From NCBI GenBank assembly GCA_964451365.1, contig CAYVIB010000052.1, forward strand, positions 1 through 18,509: a stretch of DNA of 18,509 nt, given 5' to 3'. A program made the translations under genes and the position numbers. This document shows, piece by piece, positions 1 through 8,600 of the stretch. The first letter of the stretch is position 1, and each line of letters begins with the position of its first letter. Under the pieces are notes generated by a model. The model was not told where the DNA came from. It saw nothing but the letters and a program-made list of their open reading frames with translations, and made no database searches. The stretch comes from CAYVIB01 sp964451365. Lineage in GTDB: Bacteria > Pseudomonadota > Gammaproteobacteria > Pseudomonadales > Cellvibrionaceae.

Positions 1-37
1 AATACAAATAGACTATTGCCTGGTCTGCGTTACCATA

Positions 38-56
38 ATGCGCAAATTATGCGCAA
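38..56. promoter_or_regulatory. 11-bp-spaced direct repeat, candidate response-regulator site
   Basis: The octamer ATGCGCAA occurs at 38-45 and again at 49-56, exactly 11 bp apart and in the same orientation, about 225 bp before the receptor gene. OmpR/PhoB-type regulators bind head-to-tail on direct repeats with about this period, and such a regulator is the second gene of the operon, so this is a reasonable autoregulatory site. TGCGCA is itself a palindrome, so the pair could also serve another dimeric regulator. I see no convincing -35/-10 pair between here and the receptor start. Confidence 0.35.
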
Positions 57-126
57 TAAAGTATGCCAAAGCTCAGGCCCGACCCGTGCAGATATTAGCG
101 CTTCCAGCCTTTTCATAATCAGCTTT

Positions 127-138
127 TTATGATCATAA
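127..138. repeat. Perfect 12-bp palindrome upstream of the receptor gene
   Basis: TTATGATCATAA is a perfect palindrome in the 280-bp leader of the TonB-dependent receptor gene. It could be an operator or chance in AT-rich DNA. No second copy was seen nearby. The rest of 1-281 shows no gene that I can support. Confidence 0.25.
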
Positions 139-281
139 ACAGTAATATGGAGACCCATTACGCCCAACACAGTGAAGGTGGCGGATGATTCATACTTCAG
201 CGACATTTTAGTTACATTGGCGCTGCTAACCTCTCTGTGTTTCATCAATTAAACATGGCCGATTCTTGGGGGATGAACAAT

Positions 282-2690
282 ATGAGCAGGCAATTGCGTA
301 AAATGAGCAGGTATTTGAGACAGGTATCGCGGTTTACTCTGTCGGCGCTTCTGATTGGCTTTCCACTTTTGGTCCACGCTGCAGAGGCGCCCGGTGGAAT
401 GACTGTCCTTGTAAGAGATCAGATTACTGACCGGCCACTCTCAAACGTGCAGATCACGATCACGGAACGGGAAACCAATTCCACGCAATCAATTGAAACC
501 AACGCACAAGGTCGCATCATCGTTGAACAACTCGACCCCGGCCTCTACTCGGTGAACGTAGCTAAAAGCGGGTTCGCTTCATTGTATGAGCCAAGCGTGC
601 GCGTGATAACGCGTAAAACTATACAGATTGAATTCGAACTACTTAGAGAGCCGGCGATTGAGGAAATGGTCGTTCAAGGATGGCAAGCCGATGTATTTGC
701 ATCCGCTTCCAGCACCTATCTCGATAGAGAAGCGTTGCGAAGTGCCGTTGGCGGTGGCGCAGATCCCCTCCTCTCGCTGGACGGGTTACCTGGCCTGGCA
801 TCCACCGGTGAATTCGCGAACTTTAGCGTACGCGGCCGTGGCCCAAGAGATAATTTGTTATTCGTTGATGACTTTCCCTTTGACAAAGCGGTGCACTTTG
901 ATGCGACACTCGGTGAACAAGAAGATGTCGGCGGTGGCGGCCGTTTCTCGATTTTCGCACCGAACGTTATCAGTGGTGCGGAATTTTCACCGGGTGGGTG
1001 GAGTGCGGCTTATGGCGGCCGGGCGGCATCGCTACTCAAACTGGAAGTTGCCGATGGCAACCCAAGCCCTTCAGCAAGTCTGCGCCTCGACCTTGCGGGC
1101 TATGAAGTGGGTTACGACGGCCCTACCGGTATCACTGAAGACTCAACTTTGCTCGTTTCTGCCCGGCGACTGGATTTCGGCGCTTTGTTTGAAACTATCG
1201 AAGAACTCGACATTGGAGAGCCTGTCTTAAAAGACATCATCGTAAAGTCGGTCATGCCAATCAACCAGAACAACACGGTCGAAATTCTACTGATAGATAC
1301 AAGTGAGGACTATACTCGCGACGTAACTCACGTTTTTGCGTCGCCCAATTTCGAAGATGCCGCACTTCAGGATTCTGAACAAGATAGTGATTTGTATGGT
1401 CTGACATTGCGATCATTGGTCGGTGAAGAATCTGTCTGGACCAACAAGGTTTACTACCGCACAAGCGACAAGATCAGCTCAGAGGGCGAATCATTTCCCG
1501 ATCTCGTACCCGCGGGATCGCCCGCGTCCAGTTTTCCGGTACGGGAAGACATTATTACCATCGGTGAAGATGAGACAGAGATCGGCTGGCGAAGCGACTT
1601 CGAAACGGTGAATCAATGGGGCGTGTTCAGTACCGGCATTCGCGTAACGCAACTTGAACTGGACTATGACACCGTCCTGGATGGCGATTGGATCCGATTT
1701 GTCTACGACGACGATGATTTTAGACCAGACCCTGACCAGCGTTATATTGTGCTGACTCCCGCCGACACGAACTCTTCACTAAGTCAGAAAGAAACGAGCT
1801 ACGCAGGTTACGTAGAACAAGTTTTTGAGCGCGGCGATTGGGATATTCGCACAGGCGTGCGGTTCGAACGGGACGGGTTTGCGGACGAAAGCTTCGCGTC
1901 GCCCAGGTTCGCTGTCGATTGGCGACCGGGCAAAACGGTTCGATATTTTGCGACTGCCGGGCTCTTTCATCAGTCGCCACGGTTTTTAGATCTTGCCGCT
2001 AACACGGCGAACGACCTCAAGACCGAAGAAATCACACACGGTAGTTTAGGTTTTGAATATTTCCCGAACAGCCGTTGGTCGGTGTTGACTGAAGCCTATT
2101 ATCAAAACCTCGACAACCTGGTGGTAGACCTTGATCGCGTTAGCGGAACGTTTGCAAACATTGGTGATGGCACATCGTACGGCGTCGATATCGTGGTCAC
2201 CGGTACGCTTCGCGAAGGTATTTACGCTAATGCAACCTACTCTTATAACGATGCCGAAGTCGACCGGAAAGACGGTCGCGGTGACGTAGCCGCCGAATTC
2301 AGCCGCGAGCACGTCGCTACCCTCGGCTTGACCTGGGAAATCAGCGACCGCTGGAAGGTCGCCGGGCGCTACAAATATCTTTCCGGCAGGCCAGACGAAG
2401 AATTTATTATTCACTCAGACGTGTTGGGAGACGGACAACCGCTACGGTTCTCAAAGGAGATCACTGAGCGGAATGTTGGCCGCAAAAGCAGTTACAGCCT
2501 GTTGAACATGCGTGTCGACTATCGGCGCGCATTTGGCCCCATAGATGTAACCGCCTTTCTCGATGTCATCAACGTAACGGCAGCGTCGTCGAGCGACGAC
2601 ACCGAGTTTGACTACCGCCGAGGCGTTGAAGTGGAAGACGATAACGAAGCCGAGCCGCTGATCGGCCTGAGACTGGACTATGCCTGGTAA
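282..2690 (+). CDS. TonB-dependent receptor with carboxypeptidase-regulatory-like N-terminal domain
   Basis: An outer-membrane, TonB-energised transporter of 802 residues from the chosen start. The reading frame is open from a GTG at 237, with ATGs at 255, 273, 282 and 303. I choose 282 because GGGGG at 268-272 sits 9 bases before it. Seen in order: signal peptide with an unusually long basic n-region (hydrophobic core about 18-31, cleavage near 33-36), a CarboxypepD_reg-like beta domain at about 40-122, a TonB-box-like IEEMVVQG at 126-133, a plug at about 135-250 (FSVRGRGPRDNLLFVDD), then a long beta-barrel ending in an aromatic residue (LRLDYAW). No STN signalling domain is present, so control through an anti-sigma factor is unlikely. 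The two-component pair directly downstream probably takes that role. Substrate unknown: siderophore, glycan or other ligand are all possible. The n-region carries a 21-bp tandem duplication (MSRQLRK/MSRYLRQ). Confidence 0.9.
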   Translation: MSRQLRKMSRYLRQVSRFTLSALLIGFPLLVHAAEAPGGMTVLVRDQITDRPLSNVQITITERETNSTQSIETNAQGRIIVEQLDPGLYSVNVAKSGFASLYEPSVRVITRKTIQIEFELLREPAIEEMVVQGWQADVFASASSTYLDREALRSAVGGGADPLLSLDGLPGLASTGEFANFSVRGRGPRDNLLFVDDFPFDKAVHFDATLGEQEDVGGGGRFSIFAPNVISGAEFSPGGWSAAYGGRAASLLKLEVADGNPSPSASLRLDLAGYEVGYDGPTGITEDSTLLVSARRLDFGALFETIEELDIGEPVLKDIIVKSVMPINQNNTVEILLIDTSEDYTRDVTHVFASPNFEDAALQDSEQDSDLYGLTLRSLVGEESVWTNKVYYRTSDKISSEGESFPDLVPAGSPASSFPVREDIITIGEDETEIGWRSDFETVNQWGVFSTGIRVTQLELDYDTVLDGDWIRFVYDDDDFRPDPDQRYIVLTPADTNSSLSQKETSYAGYVEQVFERGDWDIRTGVRFERDGFADESFASPRFAVDWRPGKTVRYFATAGLFHQSPRFLDLAANTANDLKTEEITHGSLGFEYFPNSRWSVLTEAYYQNLDNLVVDLDRVSGTFANIGDGTSYGVDIVVTGTLREGIYANATYSYNDAEVDRKDGRGDVAAEFSREHVATLGLTWEISDRWKVAGRYKYLSGRPDEEFIIHSDVLGDGQPLRFSKEITERNVGRKSSYSLLNMRVDYRRAFGPIDVTAFLDVINVTAASSSDDTEFDYRRGVEVEDDNEAEPLIGLRLDYAW

Positions 2691-2717
2691 ATCGTGCCTG
2701 GTAAGGGGGAGCAGCAG

Positions 2718-3437
2718 ATGGTACACGCGCCTGATGCCGTACCGATTAGAGCATTGATTGTCGAAGACAACCGCGACATTTGTGAGAACATTGCCGCATA
2801 TCTCGAAAAGCATAGCTATATTCTGGATTTTGCCTATGACGGTATAAGCGCGATGCACCTGGCGTTGACGAATCCGTTCGACGTTATTGTTCTGGACCTG
2901 ATGCTTCCGAGGATGGATGGCCTGAGTTTCTGTCAAAAGCTGCGAACTGATGCCGAAGTAGAAACGCCCGTGCTTATGCTAACGGCAAGAGACACGCTTG
3001 ACGATAAACTTAAGGGGTTCAAGGCGGGAGCCGATGACTATTTGGTCAAGCCATTCGCATTACAAGAGCTACATGCGCGACTGCAGGCGTTGTACAAACG
3101 TAGTCACGGAAAAGCCGATAATCTGTTAACGGTTGGCGATCTGACTATGAATAGGTGCACGCTGCAAGTGCATCGCGCGGGCCGGCGTGTCGATCTCACC
3201 CCTGCTTGCATGAAACTACTTCAGCGGCTCATGGAAGAGTCGCCGTCTGTTGTGTTTCGCGATGATCTCGAAACTTTGTTGTGGGCTGACGAGCGCCCCG
3301 ATGGCGACGCGCTTCGCTCGCACTTGTACAAACTGCGGCAGGCTATCGACAGGCCGTTCGACAGCCCGCTAATTCATACGGTGCACCGCATCGGGTACCG
3401 AATTGCGGAGGCTAGTATTGCAGAGGATAGTCAGTAA
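2718..3437 (+). CDS. OmpR/PhoB-family response regulator
   Basis: A cytoplasmic DNA-binding response regulator of 239 residues. The start at 2718 is chosen over a GTG at 2694 because AAGGGGGAG at 2703-2711 gives a strong ribosome-binding site at the right distance. The receiver domain (about 11-125) has the acidic pair E16/D17, the phospho-acceptor D60 in VIVLDLMLP, and the switch lysine K111 in DYLVKPFA. A winged-helix effector domain follows (about 135-232, ending IHTVHRIGYRIAE, the usual end of the OmpR type). It lies 27 bp after the receptor stop and its own stop overlaps the kinase ATG (TAATG), so translation of the two is probably coupled. Expected role: activator or repressor of the receptor operon in response to the partner kinase. 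The target sites are not proven. Confidence 0.93.
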   Translation: MVHAPDAVPIRALIVEDNRDICENIAAYLEKHSYILDFAYDGISAMHLALTNPFDVIVLDLMLPRMDGLSFCQKLRTDAEVETPVLMLTARDTLDDKLKGFKAGADDYLVKPFALQELHARLQALYKRSHGKADNLLTVGDLTMNRCTLQVHRAGRRVDLTPACMKLLQRLMEESPSVVFRDDLETLLWADERPDGDALRSHLYKLRQAIDRPFDSPLIHTVHRIGYRIAEASIAEDSQ

Positions 3438-4711
3438 TGTACCGGCGCAGTTTGCGCAAGCGTGTCGCAATTGCATTTGCGATGTGCGTTGCTGTACTCA
3501 GTGTGGCCTGGGGATTCGCCTTCTTCGCTGCGATCAGGTTGACCGAAGATCGTGTGCTGCAGCATCAGCTGCAACGTGCCGCCGAGAGCTATCCCTCTCT
3601 GACGATAAGCCTTCGCGGATACGGCGAGGTTGGTAGCTTGCCGGAATCACTCAGGGAATGGGCGCGGACAAACCCCGATGAGGGATTGTACGAATTCAAG
3701 GCCGAAGAGTTGCATGTCGCGGTGCTATCTACCGACAATGAAAAGCTGGCTGCCGACAATGAAGAGCCGTCAGCCGACAATGAACCGCCGCGCGCATTTG
3801 TGGTTTTCGACGTTGCCGGGATCGAGTCTGCGTCGTCCGAGGATTGGTGGTGGCTTCTTATTATTACCGGTGTTGTGGGCACTCTCGGAGTTCTCGGTTT
3901 CGGGCTGGGAGTTGTTGTGATGCGTAGAGCTGTCGCCCCTGTCGCGCAACTCGCCAAGGTGGTCGCGGACATCGACGTAGAACATCTATCGGCTGAAGAT
4001 CATAAACGCATACAATCTGGCCGGTTCGGCGATGATGAGGTTGGCGTGCTCGCAGGAACCATTGAAAAGACTCTTGAGCGTATCAGCGCATTTGTTGCGA
4101 GGGAGCGATACTTCACCGATTCAGCCAGTCATGAATTGCGGACGCCGATTACGGTGATAACAGGCGCACTTGAGCTGCTGGAACAAAGCGATCTGTCAGT
4201 AGCCGATGAGAAGGCGGTAGATCGAGTGAGGCGCGCGACGCTTGACATGAAAACCACGATTGAAATGTTCTTGTGCCTCGCCCGCGAAACCGACGACGGT
4301 TTGTATGACAAGCAATTTTTGGTGATGCCTCTGGTGAGCCAGGCGATAGAGCAGCAGCGCCACTTGCTGAGCGGCAAGTTCGTCGATGTTGAAATCGACC
4401 ATCTCGCAAAACCCACAGTCTGTGGGCATCCACAGGCTTTTTCTATCGCGGTCAATAATCTGGTCCGAAATGCGTTTGAGCACACTTTCGCCGGGCAGGG
4501 ACCGATCACGATTCTCATCAAAGAGCACGAGCTATTGGTCACCAATCAAGTGAGCAGCGACGCTGACGGGCGGCACACGCCAATCGGGGTGTCATCGTTT
4601 CACGGATATGGCCTGGGCCTGGGTATTGTTCAACGGTTGTGTGAGCGTAACGGCTGGTCGTTTTCATTCCACGCTGATGAGGCGCGTGTAGCCGCCCGCC
4701 TTTCATGGTGA
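3437..4711 (+). CDS. Sensor histidine kinase, membrane-bound
   Basis: The 424-residue kinase partner of the upstream regulator, sharing the A of TAATG with its stop. TM1 is about residues 10-33, a periplasmic stretch about 34-136, TM2 about 137-162 (starting WWWLLIITG), then a HAMP-like linker. The H-box has the phospho-accepting H232 in SASHELRTP. The ATPase domain has an N-box (VNNLVRNAFEH, N345) and a G-rich box GYGLGLGI (390-397). The usual DxGxG box is degenerate: the matching stretch reads LLVTNQVSSDADG, so nucleotide binding may be atypical. The periplasmic part is small and contains three 7-residue repeats (99-119) just before TM2, with no recognisable ligand-binding fold. By analogy with receptor/two-component operons such as pfeA-pfeRS, it may sense the receptor's ligand. 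That is inference. Confidence 0.92.
   Translation: MYRRSLRKRVAIAFAMCVAVLSVAWGFAFFAAIRLTEDRVLQHQLQRAAESYPSLTISLRGYGEVGSLPESLREWARTNPDEGLYEFKAEELHVAVLSTDNEKLAADNEEPSADNEPPRAFVVFDVAGIESASSEDWWWLLIITGVVGTLGVLGFGLGVVVMRRAVAPVAQLAKVVADIDVEHLSAEDHKRIQSGRFGDDEVGVLAGTIEKTLERISAFVARERYFTDSASHELRTPITVITGALELLEQSDLSVADEKAVDRVRRATLDMKTTIEMFLCLARETDDGLYDKQFLVMPLVSQAIEQQRHLLSGKFVDVEIDHLAKPTVCGHPQAFSIAVNNLVRNAFEHTFAGQGPITILIKEHELLVTNQVSSDADGRHTPIGVSSFHGYGLGLGIVQRLCERNGWSFSFHADEARVAARLSW
3731..3793 (+). repeat. Three tandem 21-bp units inside the kinase gene
   Basis: Units begin at 3731, 3752 and 3773 and encode TDNEKLA, ADNEEPS and ADNEPPR in the periplasmic part of the kinase. All three share the core CCGACAATGAA. 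Being in-frame and near-identical at their 5' ends, they can expand or shrink by slippage without breaking the gene, changing the length of the segment next to TM2. Confidence 0.85.
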
Positions 4712-4922
4712 GGACTGACGGCAACCAAGGTCGCCATCGGTATTTGCTTTAACCACGCGTCAAGAAACACCACCATAACGAGCAGAAAACTTCCGGTGGC
4801 AAAAGTGGACAACCGCCCTCGCCCGCCCGACTTCACGTTAACGCATTAAATTGCCCAGTTTTAAAATAGCCTGCACCGATCGGTAATTACATTAATGGGA
4901 ACAGCGACAGTTTTCTTTTTCT

Positions 4923-5483
4923 TCAGAACTCATTAATCAGCCGCTTGTACCCTTCGACCAGCGCATGGTTGGCGGAAACAACCGATTCGGAAAAGGACGA
5001 ATATTCCGGAGGCACTTTGGAAATGGATTCCAGATCGAAGCCGGGACCGATATTGGTCATCGGTGGCACATGGAATTTATCCGGTATGTCGAGACCATCG
5101 ATCACGCAATTGTGTCGTATCACGCAGCCGTTGCCAATGCGTGTCCGGAATGCCACGGTATTAAAGCCGATAAAGACATCGTCGCCCACTTCGCAGGGGC
5201 CGTGTACGATGGAGCGGTGAGCGATGGATGTGCGTTCGCCGACTATCACCGCCGCCCCCGCTTTCGAGTGGATCACCACGCCATCCTGGATATTCGAATC
5301 ACGTTTAATCACGATAGGCTGCATGTTTCCGGATTCGTCTACCTCGTCGGCACGGATAACGGCATAGGGCCCGATAAAAACATTGTCTTCCACAATCACA
5401 TGGCCGCAGAGAATGGCCGTGGGATCGATAAACGCCTCGGGCGAGACCTGGGGATAATGGCCGGAAGGGTTTTTTCTAAGCAT
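4923..5483 (-). CDS. Gamma-class carbonic anhydrase-like protein (left-handed beta-helix, hexapeptide repeats)
   Basis: 186 residues, start ATG at 5483 preceded by AGCGGAGG. Repeated hexapeptide turns from about residue 14 to 127 predict a left-handed parallel beta-helix that trimerises, followed by a C-terminal helix (about 160-186). Residues known from Cam of Methanosarcina can be matched by eye: R44 and D46 (VIRADE), Q66 (SNIQDG), and the three metal ligands H72 (VVIHSK), H89 and H94 (SIAHRSIVHG). Family activity is hydration of CO2 to bicarbonate with Zn or Fe. Many bacterial relatives (YrdA, CaiE, PaaY types) have other or unproven roles, so activity is not certain. It stands alone, convergent with the kinase gene 211 bp away. 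In that gap (4712-4922) I see no gene and no clear terminator. Confidence 0.85.
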   Translation of the reverse strand: MLRKNPSGHYPQVSPEAFIDPTAILCGHVIVEDNVFIGPYAVIRADEVDESGNMQPIVIKRDSNIQDGVVIHSKAGAAVIVGERTSIAHRSIVHGPCEVGDDVFIGFNTVAFRTRIGNGCVIRHNCVIDGLDIPDKFHVPPMTNIGPGFDLESISKVPPEYSSFSESVVSANHALVEGYKRLINEF

Positions 5484-5544
5484 ATTGGGAAGCCTCCGCT
5501 AAACAATATTTTTTGACAGCGTCCTGATAAGTAAGTGTCACGGG

Positions 5545-5616
5545 CGAATGGTACTTCCTTAAGCCAGTTTTGCGCTGTCATGTGAACGAATTTTCGCTTA
5601 AGGAAGTGCCATTTCG
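5545..5616. repeat. Palindromic repeat element, copy 1 (72 bp)
   Basis: Left arm 5545-5563 reads CGAATGGTACTTCCTTAAG. Right arm 5597-5616 is its reverse complement with one substitution and one extra base. The 33-base centre includes TCATGTGAACGAAT. It lies in the 184-bp gap between the uvrA-like stop and the carbonic anhydrase start, so a strong RNA hairpin would form between these two same-strand genes. A second, cut-off copy lies at 18458-18509, so this is a dispersed element (REP-like or a very small MITE) and not just a terminator. Confidence 0.8.
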
Positions 5617-5667
5617 TGTCGCGGGTTCGGCGGAAACAGCACGTAAACCTTCAGTAATCCACTATCG

Positions 5668-8600
5668 CTACCCCAACACCTCCGCCAAAAATGTTCCGGT
5701 ATGCGACCGTTTTCTTTTTGTCACTGTCGCGGGGGGCCCCTGGGCAATAACTTTACCGCCCTGGTTGCCGCCTTCCGGACCCATGTCGATAATCCAGTCC
5801 GCCTCGGCGATAACATCCAGGTTGTGCTCGATCACCAGCACCGAATTACCCGCGTCCACCAACCGGTGCAGCACGCGCAGCAGTTTTTCAACATCCGCCA
5901 TATGCAGGCCCACGGTCGGCTCGTCGAGTACATAAAGGTTGTGTTGCGCGGTACGGCCACGCGCATCTTCCGGTGTCATGCGGGCCTTGGAAAGTTCCGC
6001 CACCAATTTGATGCGCTGCGCTTCGCCGCCACTTAATGTCGGGCTCTGCTGGCCCAGGGTAAGATAGCCCAGACCCACATCCTGCAACAAACACAAGGCG
6101 TGATGCACATTACTGATCGGCTCGAAAAACGCGGCGGCTTCGTCAATGTTCATTGCCAGCACATCGCCGATATGTTTGCCCTTGTAACGCACGCTCAAGG
6201 TTTCATCATTAAAGCGCCAGCCGTGGCAAACATCGCAGGGTACGCGCACATCGGGCAAAAAATTCATTTCGATTTTCTGCATGCCCTGCCCGCCGCAGGC
6301 TTCGCAACGGCCGTCGCCGGCGTTGAATGAAAAGCGCGCGGGCGTATAACCACGCAGTCTCGCATCCACGGTGCCGGCAAACAGTTTTCGGATCGTGTCC
6401 CATATACCTATGTAGGTTGCGGGACATGAACGCGGCGTTTTGCCGATGGGCGTTTGATCGACTTCCAGGACGCGGTCGATGCTTTCCCAGCCGCTGATAT
6501 TGTCGACACCCGACCAATTGGTTTTCTTTTTTCGTCTTTTGCCGGCTACCGCTTTTAGATTCGGGTACAACACACCGCGTACCAAAGTACTTTTACCGCT
6601 GCCGCTGACGCCGCTAATGGCCACCAATTTCCGCAACGGCACCGTGACATCCAGGTCCATTAAATTGTTTTGCGTTGCACCTTCAATAGTTAATTTTTCC
6701 CGTGGCCATAACGCGCGCATTTCCGGGTTGCGTAAATCCGGTAATGGGTGGCGCAGCGGTTTCGACAGCATCTGCCCGGTGAGCGAATTTTTATTGCGGA
6801 TGACCTTGGCCAGGCTGCCAAACGCCACCACTTCCCCGCCATTGATACCGGCGCGCGGGCCCATATCAATCACGTGGTCGGCTTCGCGGATGGTATCTTC
6901 ATCGTGCTCCACTACTACAACCGTGTTGCCCTGTTGCTGCAGTTCCCGCAGTGTTTCAATCAATTTGCGATTGTCGCGGGTGTGCAGCCCAATAGTGGGC
7001 TCATCCAGTACATAACACACACCCTGCAGGCTTGAACCCAGTTGTGCGGCCAACCGAATACGTTGCGCCTCACCACCACTTAGTGTGGGCGCGGCGCGAT
7101 CAAGCGATAAATAATTGAGGCCGACTTTCTGCAGAAAATGAAGGCGGCTGTGCATTTCCGAAAACAAATCCCTTGCTATAGCCTGCTCGCCCGCTTTGAG
7201 TTTTAATTTGCCGAACCACTGCTCGGCGGCATCCACCGGCAACGCGGCCAGCTCCGCAATGGAGCGGTCGCGAAAACGCACCGCCAGCGCGGTCGGATTC
7301 AGGCGCTGGCCATCGCATTTCGGGCAAATATGTTCAACTCCCTCTTCGCCCTCTTCCGGCAACCACATACCTTCCTCGCCGGTTTGCTCGGCGTTGAAAC
7401 CGGAAATTACCACGCCGGTGCCATAACAGCCGCCGCACCAACCGTGCTTGGAATTGTAGGAAAACAGGCGCGGGTCCAGTTCCTCAAAACCACGGCCGCA
7501 ACTCGGGCAGGCGCGTTCGGTGGAAAACAGGCGCTCGGTGCTTTTGCCTTTGCTTTTTCCCTTGCCTTTCTCCGTCGGTGCGACAATCACAACACCATTA
7601 CCCAAGTTCAATGCCTCTTCCAAACCCTGACGCAACTGTTGTTCGTTTTTGGGCGAAACGGCCAGGGTCATCAACGGCAATTCAATGTCGTGTTCCTTGT
7701 ACCGATCCAGCTTGGGCCACGGGTCCGCGGGCTGGTATTGCCCGTCAACCCGCAATTGGGAATAACCGCGTTGCACCGCCCACTGGGCCAGCTCGCGATA
7801 AATGCCCTTGCGCGCGACAACCATCGGCGCCAGCAGCGTCACTTCGCGACCGCGAAATTCTTTTTGTATACGTGCCAGGATAGCGACCGGCGTTTGCGGT
7901 TCAATAGGCACATCGCAACCGGGGCAGTACTGCGTGCCCAGCTTTACGTAAAGCAACCGCAGGTAGTGATAAATCTCAGTCAGTGTCGCCACGGTACTTT
8001 TGCGGCCGCCGCGACTGGTACGCTGTTCGATGGCCACCGCCGGTGGAATACCATAAATGGCATCCACATCCGGCCGCGAGGCCGGTTGCACAAATTGCCG
8101 CGCATAGGCGTTGAGGGATTCGAGATAGCGGCGCTGGCCTTCACCAAAAATCAGGTCGAAGGCCAGAGTGCTTTTACCACTGCCGCTTACGCCGGAAATC
8201 ACCGTAAGCTTGTCGCGGGGAATGGAGACATCGATATTTTTCAGGTTGTGCTCGCGGGCGTGATGCACGCTGATAACGCGCTCGGGTTTCGCGTTGCGTT
8301 TTTTGCCGGCGGCGGAGACTGTTGAAAGCGCGGCACCCTTACTCAAGGACCTTTCGTATTCACGCAAAGCCTGCGCCGTGTAACCTTTATTCTGCTTCAT
8401 TACCTGCGCTGGCGAACCCTCGGCAATTAATTGCCCGCCGGCATCGCCGCCTTCGGGGCCGATATCGATCAGCCAGTCCGCCGCGCGAATTACATCCAGG
8501 TTATGCTCGATCACCAGCAGGGAATGGCCGGCGGCGATCAGCTGGCGAAATGCCCCCATCAATGTGTCGATATCGGCAAAGTGCAGGCCGGTGGTGGGTT

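Noticed and set aside
30..248. 72-residue minus-strand frame upstream of the receptor
   Set aside because: No convincing ribosome-binding site or family resemblance; overlaps the likely regulatory leader.
2451..2936. 161-residue minus-strand frame across the receptor/regulator junction
   Set aside because: Antisense to two well-supported genes and the regulator's ribosome site.
7330..8325. 331-residue open frame on the plus strand inside uvrA
   Set aside because: It is antisense to conserved UvrA motifs, has no ribosome site or recognisable domain, and open antisense frames are expected in GC-rich genes.
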